Numbered from the stretch's first letter, positions 1 through 9,632 are shown. The stretch: DNA of 64,000 bases from Ignavibacteria bacterium (GCA_016704345.1 JADJAH010000001.1:530501-594500), one strand, 5' to 3'. The notes: generated by a model not told the origin, from the sequence alone. Translations and numbers: made by a program.

Positions 1-333
1 CACATTTCTCATTACTTCATGAAGCTGAATAAACTCGTACATCCATTTGTAATAATCATTCGGATTCCCGAGAAAGTATTCCTGTTGTTCGTCAAGATCA
101 GCTCCGGTTGAGAACGCTCTCTTTCCGGCACCGGTTAAGATGATCACTGAGATCTCATCATCCCAGGCTGATTGTTTAAAAGCCAGTGTGAGTTCGTTGA
201 TGGTTGTAAGATCAAGGCAGTTGAGTTTTTTCTCTCTGTTTATCGTTATGACAGATTTGTAGCCGTCCTTCTTGTAAAGAATGTTCTTAAATTTCGGCTT
301 GCCCTTAATGTAAGACTTAAATGTCTGCTTCAA
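1..333 (-). CDS. Enoyl-CoA hydratase/isomerase family protein (3' part missing)
   Basis: The minus strand reads as an open frame entering from beyond the left edge, so only the N-terminal ~111 residues are present. The stretch VIILTGAGKRAFSTGADLDE is the typical crotonase-fold segment that forms the first half of the oxyanion hole and CoA pocket, preceded by a short beta strand (SVITINREKKLNCLD). Crotonases hydrate or isomerise acyl-CoA thioesters in the cytoplasm. No ATG lies near the N-terminus; a TTG at 331-333 gives MKQTFKSYIKGKPKF and sits about 30 bases after a Bacteroidota-type -7 box, so I chose it. The exact substrate cannot be told from this fragment. Confidence 0.85.
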   Translation of the reverse strand, partial: MKQTFKSYIKGKPKFKNILYKKDGYKSVITINREKKLNCLDLTTINELTLAFKQSAWDDEISVIILTGAGKRAFSTGADLDEQQEYFLGNPNDYYKWMYEFIQLHEVMRNV

Positions 334-363
334 TATCAGAATGGTTTTGTTTTGTATGAAGTG

Positions 364-371
364 CAAATATA
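364..371 (-). promoter_or_regulatory. Bacteroidota -7 promoter box for the crotonase gene
   Basis: On the minus strand this reads TATATTTG, a perfect match to TAnnTTTG. It lies about 30 bases upstream of the proposed TTG start of the crotonase gene and implies a short leader. Confidence 0.5.
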
Positions 372-564
372 ATTAATGCCGCTAAGTAAATTTATCCCAA
401 TTAAAATATAGTAACAAACAAAACCCATAGCTCAATCATCAAATCCAATTAGGTGTTGTACCAAAATTTTTCCACTTACTAATAATTACTTGACTTAATA
501 AGGTTGTTTACATAATTTCATCAAAAGTTTTTTGACCTTTCAATTATTCTATAAGGAGAATTAA

Positions 565-1995
565 ATGAAAGATTATGATGGCCTTGATTTTTTTGGAGAA
601 GAAGAAAGCGATGACAAAGAGCGGAAAGGATATAACGACGAAGAGTTAGCGAAGATCCTTAAGCTTGAAGAAGAAGCCCAGACAAATTTTGATGCCGAAA
701 ATCTTGAAGAAATAATAAATTTTTACTTTGAAAGCGGCGATTTTGAGAAAGCCCTGAGTTACGTTAATGTACTTCTTGATATCTACCCCTATTCAACAGA
801 TGCCTGGCATAAGAAAGCACTTATTCTGGACAGCCTTGGAAAATTCGACGAGGCTTTGGAATATTTCGACAAAGCTATACTACTTGATCCTACCGATACA
901 GAAATATTCATAAATAAAGGCATTACGCTCGACAACAGCGAGAAGTTCGAGCAGGCAATAGAGTGTTTTCAGGGAGCGGCAGAAAAAGAGCCCGAGAATA
1001 TTGATGCTATATTCAATATGGGTTTAACGTATGAAAAGATGGAGAAATTCGTTGAAGCTGCCCAGAGTTTTGAAAGCGTTCTAAGGATCGATAAGGAACA
1101 TAAGGATGCATATTATGAATTAGGGTATTGTTTTGATTTCCTCGATTTGCTCAAAGAGTCAGTGCATGCATATGACAAACATCTGAAGTATTCACCTTTT
1201 AATTACACTGCCTGGTATAATCGCGGAATAGTTCTGAACAGAATGGCAAGATACTATGCCGCTATAGAGAGCTATGAAATGTGTATCGCTATCAGAAGGA
1301 ACTTCGCTTCTGCCTGGTACAATTGCGGAAACGCCTATGCCTCTGTAGGAAGGCTTTATAAAGCAATTGAGTTTTATGAGACTTCCCTTGAACTGAGAAA
1401 GAATGATCCTTATTCTCTTCACAATCTCGGCAATGCATACGAGGAACTTGGTGAATATACAAAGGCCATAGAATTCTTCAGTGAAGCAATCAAGATTGAT
1501 CCACAGAATTACGAATCATATTACGGCAGAGGAAATTGTTATTTCAATCTGAAGTCGTTTGAATTTGCATTGGAAGACCTGAACTCGGCACTGATCTTAT
1601 GCAAAGATTATTCTGAGATATGGTATTTGAAAGCTGACAGCGAACAGGTTCTGGAAAGAGGTGAAGATGCAATAAGAAGCTATGAGATGGTTGTCAAGCT
1701 TGATCCTTTGAACAATGAAGCATGGCATGACCTTGGTTGCTCTTTAGTTGAAGCCGGAAGACTGGATAATGCGCTTGATGCTTTTAGAAGATCGTTAGAG
1801 ATCAATCCGGAATGGGGTGAGCCATATTTCGAACTTGCTAAGCTGTACTTCCTCAAAGAAGAAGCAAATCTTGGATTACTAATGCTTGATGAGGCATTCA
1901 AGAGAAATCCTCATGAACGATTCGATTTTGATTTTAATAATGACTGGAAAATAGTTCTGAATTTTCTTGCGAAAAGGCAGCCGGTTTACAGCTAA
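565..1995 (+). CDS. Tetratricopeptide repeat protein
   Basis: A 476-residue soluble protein. After an acidic, lysine-rich N-terminus (residues 1-40) it consists almost entirely of 34-residue TPR units, with the usual W/Y..G..L....A...Y..A....P pattern recurring from about residue 45 to 460 (for example AWHKKALILDSLGKFDEALE and AWYNRGIVLNRMARYYAAIE). TPR arrays are protein-protein scaffolds; no catalytic domain, signal peptide or membrane helix is visible. The start is supported by AAGGAG at 553-558, 6 bases before the ATG. It converges with pdxA, the two stop codons being only a few bases apart. Specific partners cannot be inferred. Confidence 0.9.
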   Translation: MKDYDGLDFFGEEESDDKERKGYNDEELAKILKLEEEAQTNFDAENLEEIINFYFESGDFEKALSYVNVLLDIYPYSTDAWHKKALILDSLGKFDEALEYFDKAILLDPTDTEIFINKGITLDNSEKFEQAIECFQGAAEKEPENIDAIFNMGLTYEKMEKFVEAAQSFESVLRIDKEHKDAYYELGYCFDFLDLLKESVHAYDKHLKYSPFNYTAWYNRGIVLNRMARYYAAIESYEMCIAIRRNFASAWYNCGNAYASVGRLYKAIEFYETSLELRKNDPYSLHNLGNAYEELGEYTKAIEFFSEAIKIDPQNYESYYGRGNCYFNLKSFEFALEDLNSALILCKDYSEIWYLKADSEQVLERGEDAIRSYEMVVKLDPLNNEAWHDLGCSLVEAGRLDNALDAFRRSLEINPEWGEPYFELAKLYFLKEEANLGLLMLDEAFKRNPHERFDFDFNNDWKIVLNFLAKRQPVYS

Positions 1996-1999
1996 GATT

Positions 2000-3025
2000 T
2001 TAGTGAAATCTATCTGAAGAAAGACCCAACCCTCTGTTTCTATTTGCTGCTATCATAACAGCAGTTTCAATTGCACTAACAGTGCTTTGAATAATTGCTA
2101 TGCCCATTCCGGCTATATCAAATGCAGTACCGTGATCGGGTGATGTTCTTACAATCTTCAAACCCGCAGTGAAATTTACCCCTGAATCAAGAGCGAGCAT
2201 TTTAAACGGGATCAGTCCCTGATCGTGATACATTGCAAGTATCATATTAAATCTTTCATAGCTTTTTCCTGCAAAGAATGCGTCAGCAGCAAGTGGTCCG
2301 CTTACATTAAATCCTACATTCCTTAGTTTCTCAATAGCAGGCATTATCACTTTCAACTCCTCCTTGCCTATATTTCCTCCGTCTCCGTTATGCGGATTCA
2401 GCGACAATACGGCAATGCGGGGATTCATAATCCCAAGATCTCTTACAAGAGAATTGTTTGATATTATGAACTTCTCAATTATGAGTTCCTGTGTGATTGC
2501 CTTGCTCACTTTTGAAATGGGAAAATGATTTGTAACAAGTGATACAATGATTTGATTGGAATACATCATCATCAATGACTGTCGTCCGCGTGTTAATGCT
2601 GTTATCATTTCTGTGTGGCCGGGATAATTGTATCCTCCAAGTATGAATGCTTCCTTTGATATTGGCAAAGTTACCATTGCATCGTAATTCTTCTTCATGC
2701 ACAATTTAGCTGCATGCTTAATGCAGTCTCCGGAGTGTCTTCCGCTAAGACTGTCAATACTTCCGGCTTTAACGGAATATCCCTTCGGCAATTTGACAGG
2801 TTCAAAAAATCTCTCAGGAATTTCATTCATGCCAAGCAAACCGGCATAGCTGTCATAGACGCTTTTATCTCCGGCAATCTTGATCCGAAATTTTCTGGAA
2901 ATTGATGTTGACGAGAAGACTTTGAGAATGATCTCGGGACCAATTCCATTAGGGTCGCCGGTAGTGAGAATTATCCCCGGTTTGTTATCCTGATTATTTG
3001 TCTTTGATCTCCGTAAACTCGGCAT
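2000..3025 (-). CDS. pdxA: 4-hydroxythreonine-4-phosphate dehydrogenase PdxA
   Basis: A 341-residue enzyme of the DXP-dependent pyridoxal phosphate pathway; it oxidises 4-phosphohydroxy-L-threonine with NAD(P). The family hallmarks are present: N-terminal TTGDPNGIGPEI, metal-binding histidines in YPGHTEMI and AMYHDQGLIPFK, and the C-terminal RTSPDHGTAFDIAG. I place the start at the ATG giving MPSLRRSKTN, which overlaps the end of rsfS by 32 bases; an earlier in-frame ATG at 3079 would add residues unlike the family. It is the last gene of a minus-strand operon after LytR_C and rsfS. Confidence 0.95.
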   Translation of the reverse strand: MPSLRRSKTNNQDNKPGIILTTGDPNGIGPEIILKVFSSTSISRKFRIKIAGDKSVYDSYAGLLGMNEIPERFFEPVKLPKGYSVKAGSIDSLSGRHSGDCIKHAAKLCMKKNYDAMVTLPISKEAFILGGYNYPGHTEMITALTRGRQSLMMMYSNQIIVSLVTNHFPISKVSKAITQELIIEKFIISNNSLVRDLGIMNPRIAVLSLNPHNGDGGNIGKEELKVIMPAIEKLRNVGFNVSGPLAADAFFAGKSYERFNMILAMYHDQGLIPFKMLALDSGVNFTAGLKIVRTSPDHGTAFDIAGMGIAIIQSTVSAIETAVMIAANRNRGLGLSSDRFH

Positions 3026-3341
3026 CTGCCCACAGTCCTTCCAGGTTATAGAATTTTCTTGTATCTTCAAGAAATACATGAACTACCACATCTACAAAAT
3101 CAAGAAGCACCCAGCTAAGATTAGAGTATCCTTCATTATGCCATGCCTTCTCTCTGAGTTTTCTCGTTTCTTCTTTTATAAAATCAGAGATTGCCTTAAC
3201 CTGTATGTCTGAAGAAGCAGAGCAGATCACAAAGTAGTCTGTCATTGTTGTGAGTTTCCTGAGATCCATAACTAAGATGCCTGAACCTTTTTTTGCAAGC
3301 ATCATTCCGGCAATCTTCATTGCCAGTTCTTTTGAATCCAT
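2994..3341 (-). CDS. rsfS: Ribosomal silencing factor RsfS (YbeB/Iojap)
   Basis: A 115-residue protein with the complete Oligomerisation/RsfS fold: the signature DLRKLTTMTDYFVICSASSD near residues 26-45, then the helix with KEETRKLREKAWHNEGYSN and the closing WVLLDFVDVVVHVFLEDTRKFYNLEGLW. RsfS binds L14 on the 50S subunit and blocks subunit joining when nutrients are low. It starts 3 bases after the LytR_C gene ends and overlaps pdxA, indicating co-transcription. Confidence 0.95.
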   Translation of the reverse strand: MDSKELAMKIAGMMLAKKGSGILVMDLRKLTTMTDYFVICSASSDIQVKAISDFIKEETRKLREKAWHNEGYSNLSWVLLDFVDVVVHVFLEDTRKFYNLEGLWADAEFTEIKDK

Positions 3342-3344
3342 TTT

Positions 3345-3815
3345 CTATTTTCTGATTTCTTTATAGGGATTTAGATCTTTAAAGTCTTTGCCTATTACAA
3401 CTGTCACATCAAGATATAAACTGTTGTTGATTTGCTGAACAATATTCTTTTCGCTTACACCAAGCAATTTGGCAACTCTCTTCGCCTTACTCATGTCTCC
3501 TGACCTGTCTATTACAATTGTTCTTTCCTCACCTCTGCTTTTGAAGTTACCCATTTCTACCACATCGTATCCATTGCGTCTTAAATAATCCGTAAACTTT
3601 GCCGCAACACCGTTCTCACTTGTGCCATTCTGCACATCAAGCTGTATTGCAAGATTCGGCTGGTTTGTTATTGAAGATGTTGTGTCTGACGGGTCTTTGC
3701 CCTCACTATCGGATTTTACCGCGTTATTTATGAGAGAGAATCCGAAGTATCCGACAAGCAACAGAAGAATTATTATTGCCCCGTTTAGTATGTAATTTAA
3801 TAGACTTCTTGTCAA
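3345..3815 (-). CDS. Membrane-anchored LytR C-terminal domain protein
   Basis: A 156-residue protein with one N-terminal membrane helix (about residues 10-31, GAIIILLLLVGYFGFSLI), a Ser/Thr/Asp-rich linker, and a C-terminal LytR_C domain (about 52-150; VQNGTSENGVAAKFTDYLRR and the closing YLDVTVVIGKDF). The domain is usually found attached to cell-envelope proteins and is placed outside the membrane. It lacks the LytR-CpsA-Psr catalytic domain. It is the first gene of the LytR_C-rsfS-pdxA operon, begins just after a terminator of the upstream gene, and LytR_C-rsfS adjacency is recurrent in Chlorobi-group genomes as far as I know. Confidence 0.8.
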   Translation of the reverse strand: MTRSLLNYILNGAIIILLLLVGYFGFSLINNAVKSDSEGKDPSDTTSSITNQPNLAIQLDVQNGTSENGVAAKFTDYLRRNGYDVVEMGNFKSRGEERTIVIDRSGDMSKAKRVAKLLGVSEKNIVQQINNSLYLDVTVVIGKDFKDLNPYKEIRK

Positions 3816-3839
3816 CAGCTTGATGCTTTAAATAAAAAA

Positions 3840-3863
3840 CCGAAAGCATTCGACTGCTTTCGG
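3840..3863 (-). terminator. Intrinsic terminator after the secreted protein gene
   Basis: Perfect 9-bp stem CCGAAAGCA/TGCTTTCGG with a 6-base loop. On the minus strand it is followed by TTTTTTATTT, as expected for a Rho-independent terminator serving the gene at 3892-4399. Confidence 0.75.
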
Positions 3864-3891
3864 CAAAATTCTTTGTAAAAAAAATACAACA

Positions 3892-4399
3892 TTATCTCAG
3901 ACCAAAACCGCTGTAACCGTTGTATCCGTTGCTGTTGTACGGATCCCAAAAATTGTTGTAATAATCTGTCTCATCAAGACGCCTGTATTCAAAATTTATG
4001 AAAGCATTGTCGGAAATCTGGTAATTTACCGAAGCCCTTGGATAAGAAAACACCTGAAAGATTTTTTTGAAGTGCCGAGGAATAACCTGCTCCCAAGCTG
4101 GAACTCGCGTAAGGTGAATATTGAACCTTTACATCAGCGCTTACATTGAGATTTTTTGAAAAGCTGTAATTCATTGTGTTAACATATGAAGTAAGTGAAA
4201 CTGACCCTGATCTTGTGTTAACCATTGACACATTAAAACTGTGGTTCATTGTGAAGTTCTTTGGATTGATGAATCCCAAAAGCAGATTTCCTGATGTATT
4301 ATAGTCTGAAGGACCTTTGTCGTCATATCCCTTGTATTGTGCCATAGAAAGTCCGGTAAACACCGTGACCACCAGCAAAATTGCCATTAAATTCTTCAT
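3892..4399 (-). CDS. Small secreted protein of unknown function (frameshifted)
   Basis: An N-terminal signal peptide (MKNLMAILLVVTVFTGLSMAQ) is followed by a beta-rich region with alternating polar and aromatic residues (FTMNHSFNVSMVNTRSGSVS), resembling a short outer-membrane or surface beta protein. The annotated frame stops early at 3989, but the +1 frame continues with VNYQISDNAFINFEYRRLDE and ends in a G/Y/N-rich tail at 3892. Reducing the T7 run at 4062-4068 to T6 joins both frames, giving about 168 residues, so the break is probably a homopolymer error. A strong terminator follows. I do not recognise the family. Confidence 0.7.
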
Positions 4400-4557
4400 G
4401 ATGCTAAATTGATTTGTTGTAAAATCCGTTTTTGAATGTGAAATGTCAATGAATTTAAAGTGCTATGGTCAGATTAACCAAATTATCTTCTTTGCAGTTC
4501 AATGAATGTAATCGTTAAGATTCAATTCATGAATGTTCAGGAATCCTTTTTCCATGC

Positions 4558-5109
4558 TTACAAAGATCCTTCTTGCTTATCTGTAAGAACTCTCAGCATC
4601 TCATAAACTGCAATCGAATATGCTACAGACACATTCAATGACTGTTTCATTCCAAGCATAGGTATTTCCAAAGATGTATCTGCTATATCAATTATTTCCT
4701 TTGAAACTCCGGTTATCTCATTGCCAACAACAATGCACATGGGAAATTCAGGCTTCTCCAAAGTCCAAATTGATCTTTCAGCATCAGTAATTTCAAGCAC
4801 GGCTATTTTTACTCCGTTTGATCTGATTTCTTCAACAGCCTGCAGTGTGCTCTGCCGGTATTCCCATGGAACAGTCTCCGTTGCTCCAAGTGCAACTTTC
4901 TCGATCTCTTTTCTCGGCGGATAGGGAGTATAGCCGGTCAAATACAATTTCTCAATCAACGCACCATCTGATGTTCTGAAAATTGCACCGACATTAAAGA
5001 TGCTTCTGATGTTATCGCAAACACCATAGATTGGATTCCTCTTAATGTTTTGCATATCCTCGGGACTCTTCCTTTTTGCTGCAATTTCGGCGTGTGTAAG
5101 TTTTCGCAT
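4558..5109 (-). CDS. SpoU/TrmH-family RNA 2'-O-ribose methyltransferase
   Basis: A 183-residue SPOUT enzyme. All three SpoU motifs are visible: NIRSIFNVGAIFRTSDG (motif 1, catalytic Arg region), CIVVGNEITGVS (motif 2) and IPMLGMKQSLNVSVAYSIAV (motif 3), which together form the knotted SAM-binding site. It carries no N-terminal L30e-like domain, so it resembles the short TrmH/TrmL-like forms that methylate tRNA or rRNA riboses; the substrate is not determinable. It is transcribed divergently from the DinG-type helicase 85 bases away. Confidence 0.9.
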   Translation of the reverse strand: MRKLTHAEIAAKRKSPEDMQNIKRNPIYGVCDNIRSIFNVGAIFRTSDGALIEKLYLTGYTPYPPRKEIEKVALGATETVPWEYRQSTLQAVEEIRSNGVKIAVLEITDAERSIWTLEKPEFPMCIVVGNEITGVSKEIIDIADTSLEIPMLGMKQSLNVSVAYSIAVYEMLRVLTDKQEGSL

Positions 5110-5193
5110 TACAATATTGATCTGCTGAATTTATTTTGTCCGCAAGATTCAAATGAATCAAATCATAAACAATTCATTACATACAGACTTAAG

Positions 5194-7210
5194 ATGAACA
5201 TAGAGGAAAACATTGGGAAATTCTTTGAGGAAGGCGGATTGCTTTCCGAACACTTCGATGGTTATGAATACAGAAGACAGCAGGTTGATATGTCAAACGA
5301 AATTCTAAATCAACTTACGAGTTCTTCTCACCTCATGATCGAGGCTCCTACGGGAATAGGTAAGAGTTTTGCTTACTTGGTTCCATCAATATACTTTGCC
5401 CGGGAGAATAAGCGGAAAGTAATAATATCAACCTATACGATCAATCTACAGGAGCAACTCATTGAGAAGGATATTCCGCTTCTACGGAATTCATTGTCGC
5501 TGGAATTCACTGCAGGACTATTGAAGGGAAGAAACAACTATCTCTGTCCTAAGCGCCTTAACAGAGCGATGGAAACATCTAACACTCTTTTTGAAACTGC
5601 AGAGCAGGCAAATCTGATAAAGATCTATGAATGGTCTAAGAGAACAAAAGACGGCACTCTTTCTGATATTGACTTCGATGTAATCAGTGAAGTCTGGGAT
5701 TCCGTATGTTCGGAAAGAGGAATTTGCACAGCAAAGACCTGCGGAGGGGAGAAGACAAACTGCTTTTATCAGAGGGCGCGTATGGAACTTGAGAAATGCG
5801 ATGTCATAATTCTCAATCATCACCTTTTCTTTACGTTGTATGATGGACCTGTGGAAGGAAGAAACGGCTACTTGTATCATAATGATTTCGTCATCTTCGA
5901 CGAAGCACACACAATTGAACACGTTGCTGCAGAACACATTGCCCCTGCCGTATCACGGGAATCTCTTAGATACAATCTTCTTCGCCTTTACAACGGAAAC
6001 AAGAAGCGTGGCTTTCTGCTTGAACTTCCTTCTCTGCATATTCAAATGAACGTGCATAACCTGCTTGATATGAATCAAAAAATTCTTTCACCGGCTCAGG
6101 AAAGAATTGTTCCATTTTCATGATGGGCGTATGGAAGGTTTAGCCTCAAGAATTCATGAGAAGAACATAATAGACAATGAGCTAAAGCCGGAGCTGGACA
6201 GGCTCATAGCAGATCTGCGTTCACTTCGCCCTGCATGCAGCAGCGAAGCGCAGGAAAATGAGCTTAACGAATTTGTAACAAGATTTTCGGAGCTTAACAG
6301 CGCTCTTGACGGATTCATTACCCAAAGAAATAATTCCGATGATAATGAGTTTGTTTACTGGGTTGAACTTTCTTCATCCAGGCCGGAATCAAATGTCAGG
6401 CTCTGTTCTTCACCCGTTGATCTGGCCGGATACTTCAGGAAGAATATTTTCAGGGAGAATAATTCAACAATCCTCACGAGCGCAACTCTTACTACTGCAA
6501 ACAATTTCGGCTATTTTAAAAAGAGACTTGGCGCCGAGGAAGTAAACACTCTAAAACTTGATTCGCCTTTTGATTATGCGCGACAAGTCAAGATCTATAT
6601 CCCCAAAGATATCCCCGCTCCCTCAAATGACAATGACGAGATGTATCAAAACAGTCTGAGAGAATGGATTCGGTATTTCGTAACGATGACAAAGGGCAAA
6701 GCGCTCGTTCTTTTCACTAATAGAAGTCTTTTGCTGAAGACCGGCAATGAGCTTAAGGATGACTTTGCAAAAGATTCGATAGATCTTCTGATGCAAAGCA
6801 AAGGCAACTCGAGAAAATTCTTGCTGAATAAATTCAAGACAGATGTTAAATCTGTTTTATTCGGACTCGACAGTTTCTGGATGGGAGTAGATGTTCCCGG
6901 AGAATCTTTAAGCAATCTCATCATCACGAAACTTCCCTTTCAGGTTCCAAACCATCCTCTGATTCAGGCACGAATTGAATTCATTCAAAGAAATGGCGGT
7001 AACAGTTTTCTTGAATATTCTTTGCCGGAAGCTGTTCTTAAATTCCGGCAGGGAGTCGGGAGACTTATCCGGAGTACAAACGACAAAGGCATTATTGCTA
7101 TTCTCGATAACCGAATCATCACAAAACAGTACGGAAGAAACTTCATTGATTCTATTGATGAGTGTCCCATTGAGATTTTGACATCAGACGAATCATTCTC
7201 TCATTTTTAG
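5194..7210 (+). CDS. DinG/XPD-type ATP-dependent DNA helicase (one frameshift)
   Basis: A superfamily 2 helicase with Walker A APTGIGKS, the DEAH box (VIFDEAHTIE), four cysteines typical of an Fe-S domain (YLC, CTAKTC, NCF around residues 110-190), and C-terminal motifs V/VI (GLDSFWMGVDVPGESLSN and KFRQGVGRLIRS). Such enzymes unwind DNA 5' to 3' during repair and R-loop removal. The start is the ATG at 5194 (MNIEENIGKFFEEGG). The frame breaks near 6080; shortening the A6 run at 6077-6082 to A5 restores a smooth sequence (FFHRLRKELFHFHDGRMEGL), so one ~672-residue protein is intended and a consensus error is likely. Confidence 0.9.
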
Positions 7211-7429
7211 AACATTGTGGAGCAAGCCCTTTCTAAAGCTACATCACAAAACTTTCATCCTATGCACCCTTTTCAGTCGAGTTCGATTTGCTAACGTTTG
7301 ACCTTCAGGCCGGGGGGTGGGGGGATACATTCCATACGGCGGGTATGCCCAAAGTCCAGCTTACAAAGTGAAAAAAGTAATTTCATTTCAACTCACAGCT
7401 CAGTTAGCTATTTTAACAAAATTAAATTT
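7211..7429 (+). other. Intergenic stretch with G-rich tract
   Basis: No gene is supported between the helicase and rsmB. The only notable element is a G-rich tract around 7310-7325 containing two runs of six G separated by one T, in a poorly conserved-looking segment; upstream translation in frame with rsmB is not protein-like. Confidence 0.5.
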
Positions 7430-8758
7430 ATGAAATCTGAATCATCAGCACCTGTTCTGCCTGAAAACGGAACCGCAAAGAAATACGAATACGATGAAAA
7501 GCCGCTCTATGCAGATGCCCGTTCCTGTGCCGTCAAGATACTTTGCAGATGCGAGAGAACCGATTCTTACCTAGAGAAACTTATTGATGCAGAGATAAAG
7601 AATGACCGGCTGAATGACTTTGACAAAGCGCTTCTTAATGAAATATCTCACGGAGTAATTCGCTGGATGAGGCGTCTGGACTGGTTTCTCAACGGATTCT
7701 ACAGAGGAAATTACGAGAAGTGTCTTCCTGAAGTTCGCAATGCAATGCGTGTAGCCCTTTACCAGATTCTCTTTTTGAACAAAATCCCATATTCTGCAGC
7801 TGTAAATGAAGCGGTTGAATTTATAAAAAGAATTCACGGTGAGAAACATGCAGGCGTAGTTAACGGATTACTCAGAACAATCATAAGAACTCTTGACAAC
7901 CTTGTTTGGCCCACCAGAGAAATTGACGAAGTAAATTATCTTGGAATAGTTCAGTCGCACCCAAACTGGATGGTAAAGCGGTGGATCAACAGATTCGGAT
8001 TTGATGATGCGGTTAAACTTTGCGAAGAGAATAACAAACGTCCTGTGATGTCGTTGAGAGTGAACAAGCACAAAGTCACATCTGCAGAGTTTGAAAATTA
8101 TCTGACTGAGAAAAAATTGTACTTTAAGAAGAGCTTGTACAATGACGGATTCTTCATGACAAAGACGATGTCTAAACTCTACACAGACGAATTTTTTATA
8201 AAAGGATTTTTTTCAATTCAGGATGAAAGCGCCGGTTTGGTTTCAATGCTGGTTGATCCCAAAAAGGATGAGTTTATTCTTGATCTTTGTTCGGCTCCCG
8301 GTGGCAAAGCATCACACATGTCTGAACTTATGGGTAATGAAGGAAAAATAGTTGCAGTTGAAAAATATCTTTCACGGCTCGAAGTGATGAACAAGAATCT
8401 CCAGAGACTCGGGACGAAGAACATTAAGACTATACATGATAATGTCTCGGAGCCAACAACAACAGAGCTTAAAGAAGGTCTCTTGGGAAAAGCAGATAAA
8501 ATTCTTATTGATGCGCCTTGTTCCGGTCATGGAGTACTTTCAAAGAAGCCGGACATAAAGTGGAAGCGAGAACTCGAAGACATCTACAAGCTTCAGAAAC
8601 TGCAGATCAGTTTGATGGAGGACTCAGTTAAGTATCTTAAGCCGAACGGTGTGATTGTTTATAGTACCTGTACAATTGAACTGGAGGAGAATATGGGTGT
8701 TATTGATGCCTTTCTGAATATTTTTTCGGAAGGTCTATTTGTGTTATATCTCCGGTGA
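7430..8758 (+). CDS. rsmB: 16S rRNA (cytosine-C5) methyltransferase RsmB, 3' end truncated
   Basis: The N-terminal NusB-like RNA-binding domain (about residues 25-160; RSCAVKILCRCERTDSYLEK) is followed by the Rossmann methyltransferase domain with SAM motif I LDLCSAPGGKASHM, motif IV IDAPCSGHGVLSKKPD and the second cysteine motif YSTCTIELEEN. It methylates C967 of 16S rRNA. The start is the ATG giving MKSESSAPVL. The conserved tail ends abruptly after VIDAFLN near 8718; the last ~12 codons run antisense into phoH. The usual C-terminal ~40 residues are missing, so a deletion or misassembly has fused this gene to phoH tail to tail. Confidence 0.9.
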   Translation: MKSESSAPVLPENGTAKKYEYDEKPLYADARSCAVKILCRCERTDSYLEKLIDAEIKNDRLNDFDKALLNEISHGVIRWMRRLDWFLNGFYRGNYEKCLPEVRNAMRVALYQILFLNKIPYSAAVNEAVEFIKRIHGEKHAGVVNGLLRTIIRTLDNLVWPTREIDEVNYLGIVQSHPNWMVKRWINRFGFDDAVKLCEENNKRPVMSLRVNKHKVTSAEFENYLTEKKLYFKKSLYNDGFFMTKTMSKLYTDEFFIKGFFSIQDESAGLVSMLVDPKKDEFILDLCSAPGGKASHMSELMGNEGKIVAVEKYLSRLEVMNKNLQRLGTKNIKTIHDNVSEPTTTELKEGLLGKADKILIDAPCSGHGVLSKKPDIKWKRELEDIYKLQKLQISLMEDSVKYLKPNGVIVYSTCTIELEENMGVIDAFLNIFSEGLFVLYLR

Positions 8759-9560
8759 TGATGGCTTTCGAGCTCGGGCCAAGTCGTGTCAGGAACATTT
8801 TCATTTGCAGTGAAGTTGAATTCTGAGCTTCGTCGAGAATAACAAATGCATTGTTCAAAGTTCTTCCTCTCATGAACGCAAGTGGAATCACTTCTATCAC
8901 ATTCTTCTTCATATATGTCTCAAGCTTTTCAAACGGGACCATGTCTTCAAGGGCATCGTAAAGCGGCCTGAGATACGGATCAACTTTCTCAGCGAGATCT
9001 CCGGGCAGGAAACCCAGACTCTCCCCTGCTTCAACAGCAGGCCTTGCTAGAACAATTTTACTTATCTCCTTATTTCTCAGCGCTGCAACAGCGAATGCAA
9101 CCGCAAGATAAGTCTTGCCCGTTCCGGCAGGACCAATTGCAAAGACAATGTCATTCTCTTTTACAAGCCTGTAATATTCTGTCTGATTCGGCGATCTGGG
9201 TTTAATGAAATCATTCTTCCTTGTAAGGATAACGTCTTTGAGATCGCTTGGAGAAAATCCAAACTTCTCCCGAATTCTTTCACTTTCATCCTGTTTGTTA
9301 TCTGTAAGATTCATAACAAGCTCAACATCTTTGGATGAAATGAAGCCCTGTCTTTTCTGAAGGAATACGAGTTCATTAATGATACGCTCAATAATTGAAA
9401 CCTCCGCCTCTTCTCCTTTTACAAAGATCATTTCTCCTCTCATGACAATAGTCGAGTCGAATTTATGCTTCAGAAGATTCAGATTTTCATCATTCACTCC
9501 GGAGAAATTCAGAAGGTCAATGCCTTCAAGATTTATTCTTTTTTCTATTGTGTCTGCCAT
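8700..9560 (-). CDS. phoH: PhoH family ATPase/ribonuclease, C-terminus truncated
   Basis: An N-terminal KH-like segment (about residues 10-80) precedes the PhoH P-loop domain: Walker A AIGPAGTGKTYLAVAFA, VLARPAVEAGESLGFLPGDL, Walker B FVILDEAQNS and the sensor region ITGDITQIDLP. The family normally continues ~65 residues beyond TGDITQIDLP, but here the frame ends in KKYSERHQ at the junction with the end of rsmB. Either a real deletion or an assembly collapse removed both 3' ends. The start follows the terminator of the LysM gene directly. PhoH proteins are RNA-associated phosphate-starvation ATPases. Confidence 0.88.
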   Translation of the reverse strand: MADTIEKRINLEGIDLLNFSGVNDENLNLLKHKFDSTIVMRGEMIFVKGEEAEVSIIERIINELVFLQKRQGFISSKDVELVMNLTDNKQDESERIREKFGFSPSDLKDVILTRKNDFIKPRSPNQTEYYRLVKENDIVFAIGPAGTGKTYLAVAFAVAALRNKEISKIVLARPAVEAGESLGFLPGDLAEKVDPYLRPLYDALEDMVPFEKLETYMKKNVIEVIPLAFMRGRTLNNAFVILDEAQNSTSLQMKMFLTRLGPSSKAIITGDITQIDLPKKYSERHQ

Positions 9561-9565
9561 AAGTA

Positions 9566-9601
9566 AAAAGCCCTCATACTTTTTAGAAGTATAAGGGCTT
9601 T
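9566..9601 (-). terminator. Intrinsic terminator of the LysM gene
   Basis: Stem AAAGCCCT-C-ATACTT pairing with AAGTAT-A-AGGGCTTT (one C/A mismatch). On the minus strand it ends in a T run just before the phoH start, so it separates the LysM gene from phoH. Confidence 0.75.
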
Positions 9602-9632
9602 AATTTCGAAAACATTTAACAACTAAGAAATG

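Noticed and set aside
172..372. 66-codon plus-strand open frame opposite the crotonase gene
   Set aside because: It is antisense to a clearly conserved coding sequence.
7298..7429. N-terminal extension of rsmB to 7298
   Set aside because: The extra 44 residues include G-rich, non-protein-like sequence; the ATG at 7430 starts the conserved protein.
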